A stretch of 35,542 nucleotides of DNA from Desulfocapsa sp. (lineage in GTDB: Bacteria; Desulfobacterota; Desulfobulbia; Desulfobulbales; Desulfocapsaceae): NCBI GenBank assembly GCA_016765495.1, contig JAESPV010000017.1:1-35542 (forward strand), read 5' to 3'. This document shows positions 15,027 to 22,210 of this stretch, one piece after another (positions within the stretch are counted from its first letter, which is position 1; every line of letters starts with the position of its first letter). The notes beneath the pieces are model-generated. The model was not told the DNA's origin. It made no database searches and saw only the letters and a program-made list of their open reading frames with translations. The translations under genes were made by a program, and so were the position numbers.

Positions 15027-18000
15027 TTGTTTAATTATCGTCTTCTCACAGCCGTTTTTACCCTGATTTGCGCTGCCACTCTCACAGCTTTCCTGCGCCT
15101 GGAGATTGATACAGATATTGTGAGATCGCTCCCCTCTGATCAAAGCGTCGTAAGTGATGCACTCGATATTTTTACAAAGCATCCCATTCACGATCAGATT
15201 GCCATAAATATAAGCTTAAATATTGATGATCAAAACATCCTTGCAGACTGCGGAGAATATATTGAAGAACGGCTCCAGTCCAGCAATCTCTTCAGGAGAG
15301 TGGGAACGGATGAAATTGCAAATCTCATCCCGGATATCGCCCTCCACATTACAAAGAACCTGCCCATTCTTTTTTCACAACAGGAACTGGAGCAGAACAT
15401 TTCCCCCCGGATTGAAAAAGAATTTATTGACACCCGGTTCAAGGAAATCCTTCGGAAATTAAGTAGTCTGGAAGGTATAGGACAGAGCACATTTATTACA
15501 TCCGACCCCTTAGGTTTTATGGAACCGGTCATGGCAAAAATGGCCATGCTTACACCACTGCCGGGCACCACGATCTACAGAGGTTTTGTCTTCTCTCCAG
15601 ACAAGCGTCATCTCCTGGTAACAGCCCGCCCCAACAGTGCCGGAACCAATACTGCCTCCGCCGGACAGATATCTGATTTGCTGAATGATATTGCAGTAAC
15701 GTTACAAGACAAATACAGCCCTGATGGTATCAAAACAGAAATAACTCCGGTGGGTGCTTATCGGGCAGCACTGGACAACGAACGTATTATCCGCCACGAT
15801 GTGAATCTGGCACTGCTGCTCTCAACGGCAGGTATCGGGATACTTCTCTTTATTGCTTTCCCACGCCCCCTGCTGGGACTTTTCGCCCTGCTTCCAGCCC
15901 TGGCAGGCACCGCAACAGCCCTGTTTCTCTTTTCCCTGCTCCATTCATCCATCTCCATCATGGCTCTCGGTTTTGGAGGAGCCATTATTTCCATTACGGT
16001 GGATCATGGCATCGCCTACCTGCTCTTTCTGGATCGTTCTAAAACAACAAAGGGTACGGAAGCATCGGGGGAAGTTCGAGCAATTGGAATTCTTGCGGTT
16101 CTCACCACCTGTGGTGCCTTTCTTACTCTCAGTTTCAGTGGATTTCCCGCTTTTGTGCAACTGGGTCAATTCACGGCCATGGGCGTACTCTTTTCCTTTT
16201 TGTTTGTTCATTTTATCTTTCCCCGGATCACACCTTCCATGGCGCCGTCAGCAAACAAACGGAAACTCCCCCTGCAGGGTGCGGTGGACAAACTTTATAA
16301 TACCGGACGATTCGGAGCATTGGCTGCTGCATTTCTTGCGTTTTTTTTACTCTTCTTTGCACGCCCGGAATTTAACGTCAGCCTGGAAAGCATGAACACC
16401 GTAAGCTCAGAAACCCTCGCTGCTGATGCACTTTTCACAAATGTCTGGGGAAACATGAGCAATAAGATTGTCCTGATGATGACAGAACAATCAGCTGCCA
16501 ACATTCAACAAAAAAATGATTCTATTCTTCAACTTATGACTGAAGACAAAGCAGCCGGGACAATCCAATCAGCCTTTATTCCGTCCATGATTTTTCCGGG
16601 CAGGGAACTTGCCGAAAAAAACCTGCGCGCCTGGAAGGAATTCTGGAATACGGAACGAATCGAAAATCTCGAAGATCAAATACAAAAAAACAGTACTGAA
16701 CTCGGGTTTACAGCAGACAGCTTTAACCGCTTTCTAAAACTCCTTAGTCCTTCTCATACCATTCATGACACAGTCATTCCTGCCAGATTTTATAAACTTA
16801 TGGGAATATCCGAACAAGATGGCCAGGTGATCCAATTCATTAATGTAAGCCCTGGAGAAAAATACAATAGCAAACACTTTTATGACCGCTATGGAGTACA
16901 TGGAAAAATCTTTGACAGTCCCTATTTTTCTGAGCAGCTTGGAAACATTTTGTTTAACAGCTTTGTTACAATGCTTGGCATCATCGCCTTGAGTGTTGTG
17001 CTCTTACTGCTCATCTTTTTTGCCAGCTGGCAGCTCACACTCATCACACTTCTGCCTCCGCTTTTTTCCTATGTCTGTACATTAGGCACCATGAAACTGA
17101 TAGGTCATCCGCTTGATATCCCGGGACTAATGCTCTCAATTGTGATTCTTGGCATGGGGATCGACTATTCCATTTTCTTTGTGAGAGCCCACCAGCGTTA
17201 CCGGAACGCTGCGCACCCCTCCTTCACACTTGTGCGTATGGCTGTTTTTATGGCAGGAGCCTCCACGATAATCGGTTTTGGCGTCCTCTGTCTTGCCGAG
17301 CATTCTCTGCTACGATCCATAGGAGTCACTTCACTGCTCGGCGTCGGCTACTCGCTCCTTGGTGCATTCCTGCTATTACCCCCCCTGCTGCAAAGCTACT
17401 TCACAAGAAAAGTAAGTAGTGAGAAGCATCGGTTACCCATAGCTCAGTGCGTACGGAACAGATACCAGTTTATGGAAGCATATCCACGAATGTTTGCAAA
17501 ATTCAAACTGCAAACTGATCCCATGTTTTCAGACCTGCCCCAACTGCTCACAGCTGACAGAACCCGCATTCAAACAATCCTGGATATCGGTTGTGGTTAT
17601 GGCATTCCCGGATGCTGGTGTCTGGAGTATTGTCCCAATGCAAAAGTTTTTGGCCTTGATCCGGATTCTGAACGGGTGAGAGTGGCTGGACTTGCAATGG
17701 GAAAACGTGGTGAAATTCTGGAAGAAATGGCTCCTGATCTGCCTGTTTTACCAAGTCCCCCTGATCTGGTGCTGCTGCTGGACATGCTTCATTACCTTGA
17801 CAACGACAGTATCACTGTTCTCTTTGCAAACTGTTACAAGGCAATTGCAGACAAAGGACTGCTGCTGACCCGATTTGTAATCCGCCCAGCCACAACGCCT
17901 TCATGGTCATGGAAGCTGGAGGAGTATCGAATACGTATTTCCGGGGGCAAAACGCACTACCGGAGTGCTGCCAAAATGGCAAAGCTTATGGAAAATGCAG

Positions 18001-18080
18001 GTTTTCACATTGAAACCAATATGACCACAGAATCAAACACAGAACTGATCTGGCTCATGGGGCGTGCAGAAAAAGAATGA
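15027..18080 (+). CDS. MMPL/RND-type lipid exporter fused to a C-terminal SAM methyltransferase
   Basis: A 1017-residue fusion. Residues 1-800 form an MMPL transporter: one N-terminal membrane helix, a periplasmic loop, five helices around 250-400 (including ALGFGGAIISITVDHG), a second helix and loop, and a second helix bundle around 645-800 (VILGMGIDYSIFF). The paired D in TVDHG and MGIDYS are the proton-relay positions expected of RND proteins. Residues about 845-1010 are a class I methyltransferase with ILDIGCGYGIPGC and FGLDPDSERV, and a DMLHYLDND motif IV. The start is TTG, two bases after the glycosyltransferase stop. MMPL exporters of aryl-polyene and flexirubin clusters normally stand alone, so the fused enzyme implies methylation at the inner face just before or during export. 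The stop overlaps the next gene by four bases. Confidence 0.88.
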   Translation: MFNYRLLTAVFTLICAATLTAFLRLEIDTDIVRSLPSDQSVVSDALDIFTKHPIHDQIAINISLNIDDQNILADCGEYIEERLQSSNLFRRVGTDEIANLIPDIALHITKNLPILFSQQELEQNISPRIEKEFIDTRFKEILRKLSSLEGIGQSTFITSDPLGFMEPVMAKMAMLTPLPGTTIYRGFVFSPDKRHLLVTARPNSAGTNTASAGQISDLLNDIAVTLQDKYSPDGIKTEITPVGAYRAALDNERIIRHDVNLALLLSTAGIGILLFIAFPRPLLGLFALLPALAGTATALFLFSLLHSSISIMALGFGGAIISITVDHGIAYLLFLDRSKTTKGTEASGEVRAIGILAVLTTCGAFLTLSFSGFPAFVQLGQFTAMGVLFSFLFVHFIFPRITPSMAPSANKRKLPLQGAVDKLYNTGRFGALAAAFLAFFLLFFARPEFNVSLESMNTVSSETLAADALFTNVWGNMSNKIVLMMTEQSAANIQQKNDSILQLMTEDKAAGTIQSAFIPSMIFPGRELAEKNLRAWKEFWNTERIENLEDQIQKNSTELGFTADSFNRFLKLLSPSHTIHDTVIPARFYKLMGISEQDGQVIQFINVSPGEKYNSKHFYDRYGVHGKIFDSPYFSEQLGNILFNSFVTMLGIIALSVVLLLLIFFASWQLTLITLLPPLFSYVCTLGTMKLIGHPLDIPGLMLSIVILGMGIDYSIFFVRAHQRYRNAAHPSFTLVRMAVFMAGASTIIGFGVLCLAEHSLLRSIGVTSLLGVGYSLLGAFLLLPPLLQSYFTRKVSSEKHRLPIAQCVRNRYQFMEAYPRMFAKFKLQTDPMFSDLPQLLTADRTRIQTILDIGCGYGIPGCWCLEYCPNAKVFGLDPDSERVRVAGLAMGKRGEILEEMAPDLPVLPSPPDLVLLLDMLHYLDNDSITVLFANCYKAIADKGLLLTRFVIRPATTPSWSWKLEEYRIRISGGKTHYRSAAKMAKLMENAGFHIETNMTTESNTELIWLMGRAEKE

Positions 18081-18889
18081 AGACAACTATCAGGAAACCC
18101 CATAAATTTGTACACTCTCAAGCAGAAAAACTTGCTGTAATCGCTTTACTCATTTCCTTCCCACTCTTTGCAGGTTCCAGTTGGCTTGCCCCGTTTCCGT
18201 TGGTACTCTTCCTCCTGCTCTGTATTATTGCGCCATTTTGTCCACAATGGGGATTTTTTCTGCCAATAATCAGTAAGAGTGTTACCGGCAATAAGGGCGT
18301 TGCTCTCACTTTTGACGATGGCCCATCTCCTGTCACCACGCCAATTCTTTTGAACTTACTGAGAAGTTACAACTACAAAGCCACCTTTTTTGTCATCGGT
18401 CAAAAAGCAGAAAAATATCCTAATCTTATTGCAGATATTCTTGCGGACGGACACACCATTGGTAATCACTCATGGCAGCACGACAACCTGTTGATGTTGA
18501 GAAGCAGAAGAAGATTGAGGAAGGACATCAAAAAAACTCAAGCAACACTGGAAACCTGCGGGGTTCATCCTCTTGTCTTCAGACCCCCGGTCGGCATAAC
18601 CAATCCACGGTTAAAAGCAGTATTACAAGAAGAACAGTTACTAGCAGTTACTTTCAGTTGCCGCGCCTTTGATCATGGCAACAGGAAACTCCCAAACCTG
18701 GCCGCACGTATCACTTCGAAGCTCAAGCCGGGTGACATCATTCTTCTCCATGACAGTAGGCCCGAAACAGAAGAGGCGACACAAGAATGGAAAAAAGAGA
18801 TCAGCATCCTCTTTGCTACCCTGAAAAAAGAAGGTCCGGAAGTGGTGCCGCTGGAGCTGCTTACTGGTTCTGCTGTGCAGAAGTTCTAA
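18077..18889 (+). CDS. Polysaccharide deacetylase (NodB/CE4 family)
   Basis: A 270-residue membrane-anchored CE4 enzyme. Two hydrophobic helices at about 18-34 and 38-56 precede the catalytic NodB domain. Motif 1 is TFDDGP (D80, D81), motif 2 is HSWQH (H131, H135), motif 3 is RPPVG (169-173) and motif 5 is IILLHDS (H225), so the metal site and base are complete. These enzymes remove N- or O-acetyl groups from sugar polymers or lipid-linked sugars. Coupled by a four-base overlap to the exporter gene, it probably acts on a sugar attached by the GT25 enzyme or on the surface where the product is placed. The substrate is not deducible. Confidence 0.88.
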   Translation: MKTTIRKPHKFVHSQAEKLAVIALLISFPLFAGSSWLAPFPLVLFLLLCIIAPFCPQWGFFLPIISKSVTGNKGVALTFDDGPSPVTTPILLNLLRSYNYKATFFVIGQKAEKYPNLIADILADGHTIGNHSWQHDNLLMLRSRRRLRKDIKKTQATLETCGVHPLVFRPPVGITNPRLKAVLQEEQLLAVTFSCRAFDHGNRKLPNLAARITSKLKPGDIILLHDSRPETEEATQEWKKEISILFATLKKEGPEVVPLELLTGSAVQKF

Positions 18890-19090
18890 TTCAACCTGAC
18901 ACTCACAACAGTGGTGTAAATTCGAAGTGTTGCTGAAGGATTCAGGCCTGCCAAAAAAACGATTCAAATCACGCAGCTTTTCTTGTTGAACCCACCGCAT
19001 TATGGTAGGCTTTCCCCAAACCACATCATCTTTGTATCTGGATAGAAAAATATTCCATTGTCCAGATACGCCTTCAGGAGAGACACCAGC

Positions 19091-20281
19091 ATGTGCCCAA
19101 CACCAGGAACTCCACGCGAAGTCACAACCCCGCATCGTCGCATTCCCATAAATATTCCAGAGGGAATCACTCCAACAGAGTTTTTTAACAGCCCATGTAA
19201 TCTGCGCCATTTAGCCCGTGAAAACGGTCTTCTCCGAACACCTGAAAATTTTCTCCTCTACCGCAAAGCAATTGGCCACAGTAATATCTTTGATACCTCC
19301 ATCATTTTGGATTCGTCTCAGAATATTTTAGATCCCCTTGGACGTCCGGTGCGACGCGATCAACTCAGCACTCAGGAAAAACTGGTCTTCTCCCGCATGA
19401 CCCAGGTGGTCTTCACCTACATGCTTGAGAAATATCCAGATCCCCAACGTCACCTCCTCTTATGTGGAGAAGCAAGTCTGGATGCGACATGGCCTCTTGC
19501 GAAACCGGGGGTTCCAAGCATCCGCATGATCCATAACCATTTCATGGTATTTGAGAACGAAACCCTTTTTGCTTCACCACTTGCAGCCCATGACAACCCA
19601 AACCTCACGGATAGCGGCTACAACGGACTCTTTCTTGATTATTTAAGCGATGTCTATTTACGTTTCTTTGAAATTCTGGATCTGAATATTTTAAAGCCCC
19701 TGGAGACGGATCAGGCCAAATTGAAATGTACCGGATATCCTCAAGGGCTCCCGAGTTGGGAAGTGCAGGGAGGAATGGATGCTCTCACGCAAGGCGCATT
19801 CTGGAAAGAGTATGATATGGTGCTTCTAGGATTTCTTGATTTTTACCGCACATTATTTTCTCTTGTTTCCTCTAACACTGCAAGGATTCCGGCGGCGGCC
19901 CACTATCCTGATCAAATTGACAACATACTCCTGTTCAACAATGAATTCCACAGTGCCGCACGAATGTTGCGCCTGCAGGTTCTTGAAGATCCTTTGTTTG
20001 CCAATGAAATCCGTTGGCGCCCGGCATACAAACAGATTCTATATCGGGATGACACAGGACGCCTGATAGTTACCATCAGCCAAAACTCTGTGGGAAATGC
20101 CATCACCGAATTGCTCGGTATCGTTGTCAAACGCATTGACGACAAGAAAGCATATGAAAAGATCGAAAAATCCCTGGTTGATCAACTCCTTGAAGTCAGA
20201 AACCGTCTGGTACGATATAATTTTGGTTCCCCCATTGCCGCACCTTGCTGGCCAAATGGATCTTTTGTTCCCTGGTCATAG
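19091..20281 (+). CDS. Unrecognised conserved-looking 396-aa protein at end of cluster
   Basis: I do not recognise this family. The ATG at 19091 is chosen over an upstream TTG (19058) because AGGAG lies ten bases before it. The protein is soluble, without signal peptide or membrane helix, rich in aromatic residues and moderately acidic. Notable segments are RMIHNHFMVF (about residues 152-161, a His-X-His) and LLFNNEFHSAARMLR (about 275-290), which might be metal or nucleotide contacts. A HIT/GalT-like reading was considered but is not supported by a full motif. It lies about 200 bases after the deacetylase, so it may have its own promoter, yet it keeps the direction and composition of the cluster. 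It is the best candidate here for a new enzyme family. Confidence 0.75.
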   Translation: MCPTPGTPREVTTPHRRIPINIPEGITPTEFFNSPCNLRHLARENGLLRTPENFLLYRKAIGHSNIFDTSIILDSSQNILDPLGRPVRRDQLSTQEKLVFSRMTQVVFTYMLEKYPDPQRHLLLCGEASLDATWPLAKPGVPSIRMIHNHFMVFENETLFASPLAAHDNPNLTDSGYNGLFLDYLSDVYLRFFEILDLNILKPLETDQAKLKCTGYPQGLPSWEVQGGMDALTQGAFWKEYDMVLLGFLDFYRTLFSLVSSNTARIPAAAHYPDQIDNILLFNNEFHSAARMLRLQVLEDPLFANEIRWRPAYKQILYRDDTGRLIVTISQNSVGNAITELLGIVVKRIDDKKAYEKIEKSLVDQLLEVRNRLVRYNFGSPIAAPCWPNGSFVPWS

Positions 20282-20334
20282 ATTCGCCAAACCTTATACG
20301 CCAGCTTGGTTGAATTACACAAGGAATGATTTTA

Positions 20335-20384
20335 ATGGCTCTTTTGAAATTTTACTTTACCCACTCAAATCTTAAAAGAGCCAT
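20335..20384. repeat. Inverted repeat with 11-bp perfect arms after the cluster
   Basis: ATGGCTCTTTT at 20335-20345 is perfectly complementary to AAAAGAGCCAT at 20374-20384, with 28 nt between. It lies just past the last cluster gene. There is no T run after it on either strand and the loop is long, so a standard intrinsic terminator is doubtful. It could be a recombination or insertion footprint at the junction with the accessory toxin-antitoxin region. Confidence 0.65.
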
Positions 20385-20411
20385 ATTCAAAAAAACACAC
20401 AAATAAAACAG

Positions 20412-20439
20412 TTGCCATTTGCACCATATTTGGTACACT
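20412..20439 (+). promoter_or_regulatory. Putative sigma-70-type promoter of the HigBA-like pair
   Basis: TTGCCA (20412-20417) and TACACT (20434-20439) are separated by 16 bp, a good -35/-10 pair. Transcription would begin near 20446, at or beside the toxin ATG, so the message may be leaderless. A short dyad ACCATATTTGGT lies in the spacer and would be well placed for HigA-type autorepression. Confidence 0.5.
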
Positions 20440-20445
20440 ACGTTT

Positions 20446-20799
20446 ATGGGTACTAATTTTAGATTGCAGGTTGTTTTTTACAAATCAGACTCTGGAGAAG
20501 AACCAGTACGTGATTGGCTTAAAAAACTCGACAAAGAAAACCGCAAAATCATTGGAGAAGATATAAAAACTGTTCAATTTGGCTGGCCATTAGGAATGCC
20601 ACTTGTCCGTAAAGGTGAGACAGGTTTATGGGAAGTTCGTATTCAGTTGAATAACCGTATCGCCCGTATCTTATTCACTTCACATGAAGGACTCATGGTC
20701 TTGTTGCATGGGTTTATAAAAAAATCTCAGAAAACTCCCGCAAATGACTTAAAAGTCGCAAAACAACGTATGGAAACTTTTGGAGGTAAACATGAATAA
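20446..20799 (+). CDS. HigB/Gp49-like type II toxin
   Basis: A 117-residue protein of the phage-derived Gp49-like/HigB family (PF05973 type). Diagnostic stretches are FYKSDSGEEPVRDWLKKL near the N-terminus, GMPLVRKGETGLWEVRIQL in the middle, and VLLHGFIKKSQKTPANDLKVAKQR at the end. These toxins cleave mRNA, usually on the ribosome. No Shine-Dalgarno sequence precedes the ATG, and the promoter is so close that translation may be leaderless. It overlaps the antitoxin gene by eight bases and comes first, the typical higBA order. Its location between the lipid cluster and a palindromic element suggests mobile cargo. Confidence 0.87.
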   Translation: MGTNFRLQVVFYKSDSGEEPVRDWLKKLDKENRKIIGEDIKTVQFGWPLGMPLVRKGETGLWEVRIQLNNRIARILFTSHEGLMVLLHGFIKKSQKTPANDLKVAKQRMETFGGKHE

Positions 20800-21070
20800 A
20801 CATATCGGCAGCAGTTTTGACGATTTTCTGGAAGAGGAAGACATATTAGCCGAAACAGAAGCAATCGCTATTAAACGAGTAATAGCCTATCAAGTTTCCC
20901 AACTAATGAAATCTAAAAAACTGTCAAAAGTTGCCATGGCACAGCAAATGAACACAAGTCGCTCTGCACTGGATAGACTTCTTGATCCACAAAATACATC
21001 CATCACTCTTCAAACATTAGAACGTGCAGCCCATGCCATAGGTAAACGGTTACGTATTGAATTCGCGTAA
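20792..21070 (+). CDS. HigA-like antitoxin (XRE helix-turn-helix)
   Basis: A 92-residue antitoxin. After an acidic N-terminal segment (SSFDDFLEEEDILAE) that probably contacts the toxin, residues about 30-85 form a helix-turn-helix: VSQLMKSKKLSKVAMAQQMNTSRSALDRLL followed by ITLQTLERAAHAIG. The ATG at 20792 is preceded by GGAGG six bases upstream and lies inside the toxin stop region, so the two are translationally coupled. It is expected to repress the promoter at 20412-20439. The architecture (late HTH, Leu-rich end KRLRIEF) is that of the probable addiction-module antidote family. Confidence 0.88.
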   Translation: MNKHIGSSFDDFLEEEDILAETEAIAIKRVIAYQVSQLMKSKKLSKVAMAQQMNTSRSALDRLLDPQNTSITLQTLERAAHAIGKRLRIEFA

Positions 21071-21445
21071 CAAAAGAAAACGGAAAAGAAGCCGAATCGG
21101 GTAGCCGGGTATCTAGCCCCCAAACCTCCACACACCCCACAAACGGCTCTACCCCAGGGTACCTGTTGCAGGGCGCACACAGGGCGCTGCAAGGGACTGT
21201 CACAAACTGACACACCTTGAGGTCAAAGGTTTTGCAGTTGTAGCTGTGGCGCACCAGATATGGATCGAAACCGACACGCCAGCAAAGATTATTGAAGCAT
21301 TTGCCATCGGTTTGATGGCCCAAGCCTGTGGACTTTGAAGCTCTGGCTTTTTCAATTGTTGGAAAAGTGAAACTATGAAGTGTGAAGCAGGAATTGAATC
21401 TCAAAGGTACATCTGGCAACTTTGAGAAAATTTTAAGGAGCAGAT
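21071..21445. other. Gene-free stretch with GC-rich hairpin
   Basis: No gene is supported in these 375 bases. The left half is notably richer in G and C than its surroundings, with a hairpin at 21166-21192 (TTGCA/TGCAA plus GCGC/GCGC around a 7-nt loop and a two-base bulge). It looks like the remnant of an inserted element, possibly the end of an intron or transposon, but I cannot name one. Confidence 0.4.
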
Positions 21446-21793
21446 ATGATAAGAGACTACTTAACTACCCGGGACTTGGACAAAAAATTAGTAGACCTAA
21501 GGGAGAAGCAAAAAAGCGCTGAGGGGCTTGACAACTCTTCCAAGGACTTGCTTAACACTCTAACCAGGATGAGTGAAGAAATCCCAGATTGGGCAGATGG
21601 CGTTACTCTTATTCCAGACAGTGAATGGGTTGAATATGTACAGGCCATGGTTGAAGGAATCAGTGGCGTTTACACCAACCTTCCACGATATGTTGTTATC
21701 AATTGGGAGGCCACAGCCGCACAGGTTCAGGAAGCATATACATACGTTGAGTATGATGATGTTGCATATTGGTACAAGGACTCTCGGAAGTAG
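21446..21793 (+). CDS. Small acidic phage/plasmid-type protein
   Basis: A 115-residue protein. Its N-terminus (YLTTRDLDKKLVDLREKQKS) begins a charged helix, and the C-terminal half (DGVTLIPDSEWVEYVQAMVE ... VINWEATAAQVQEAYTYVEYDDVAYWYK) resembles small hypothetical proteins that I recall from phages and plasmids, which end in a DWE.AA..L..DYTSVEFDG.TYW-like pattern. I do not know a function; antirestriction has been suggested for neighbours of such genes, but no ArdA signature is proven here. AAGGAG lies five bases before the ATG. Together with the adjacent HigBA pair and repeat elements it marks an accessory insertion. Confidence 0.6.
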   Translation: MIRDYLTTRDLDKKLVDLREKQKSAEGLDNSSKDLLNTLTRMSEEIPDWADGVTLIPDSEWVEYVQAMVEGISGVYTNLPRYVVINWEATAAQVQEAYTYVEYDDVAYWYKDSRK

Positions 21794-21910
21794 TGGCGAA
21801 TTATAATAAAGAGCACAGGATTGGTAAATCAGGGCGAATCAGGTTTTGCATTTTCAAATGTCTGAAGAATTATGACGGGATATGCGTTCACTTACCTGCC
21901 CTTTGTTCAT

Positions 21911-22136
21911 CCACCTGTACTTGAAAAAAACGTAACTATTCAGCAGCACCTCACCTTCGTCCATTCTGACCAACTTGAGTAGCACAAGTACGCATCGTTG
22001 CTCAAAATGAACGAATATGAGGCACTTCCAAACAGTTACAACTCAGAGGTTAAGGTAATATCCTGCCCTGCTGAACAGTTACAAAAAAAACGTAATATAC
22101 TGGCAGTGTGTGCAACGTTTTTCCAAGTACAGGTGG
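21911..22136. repeat. Large imperfect palindromic element (~226 bp)
   Basis: CCACCTGTACTTG at 21911-21923 begins an arm whose complement ends the element (CAAGTACAGGTGG at 22124-22136); pairing continues into AAAAACGT. Inner blocks also mirror: GTAACTATTCAGCAG (21932-21946) against CTGCTGAACAGTTAC (22068-22082), and CACCTCACCTTCGTCCATTCTGA (21948-21970) against the region 22003-22025. AACAGTTAC occurs twice in the right half (22032 and 22075), so that arm has a partial duplication. The whole resembles a non-coding mobile element (MITE-like) inserted upstream of the exonuclease gene. The 415-base interval 21794-22210 has no other content that I can identify. Confidence 0.75.
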
Positions 22137-22210
22137 CGAAAAATCGCTTTTGCGAAACCTGCTTCCGCAATAAGAATAATAGAAGCTTCACAAAACTATC
22201 CTAGCCGCCA

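Noticed and set aside
18890..19090. Minus-strand frame across the gap after the deacetylase gene, with protein-like stretches
   Set aside because: It continues antisense through well-supported genes on both sides, has no ribosome-binding site, and I could not match it to any family. A decayed fragment cannot be excluded.
19091..20281. HIT or galactose-1-phosphate uridylyltransferase assignment for the 396-aa protein
   Set aside because: Only one His-X-His is present and the expected His-triad context is absent.
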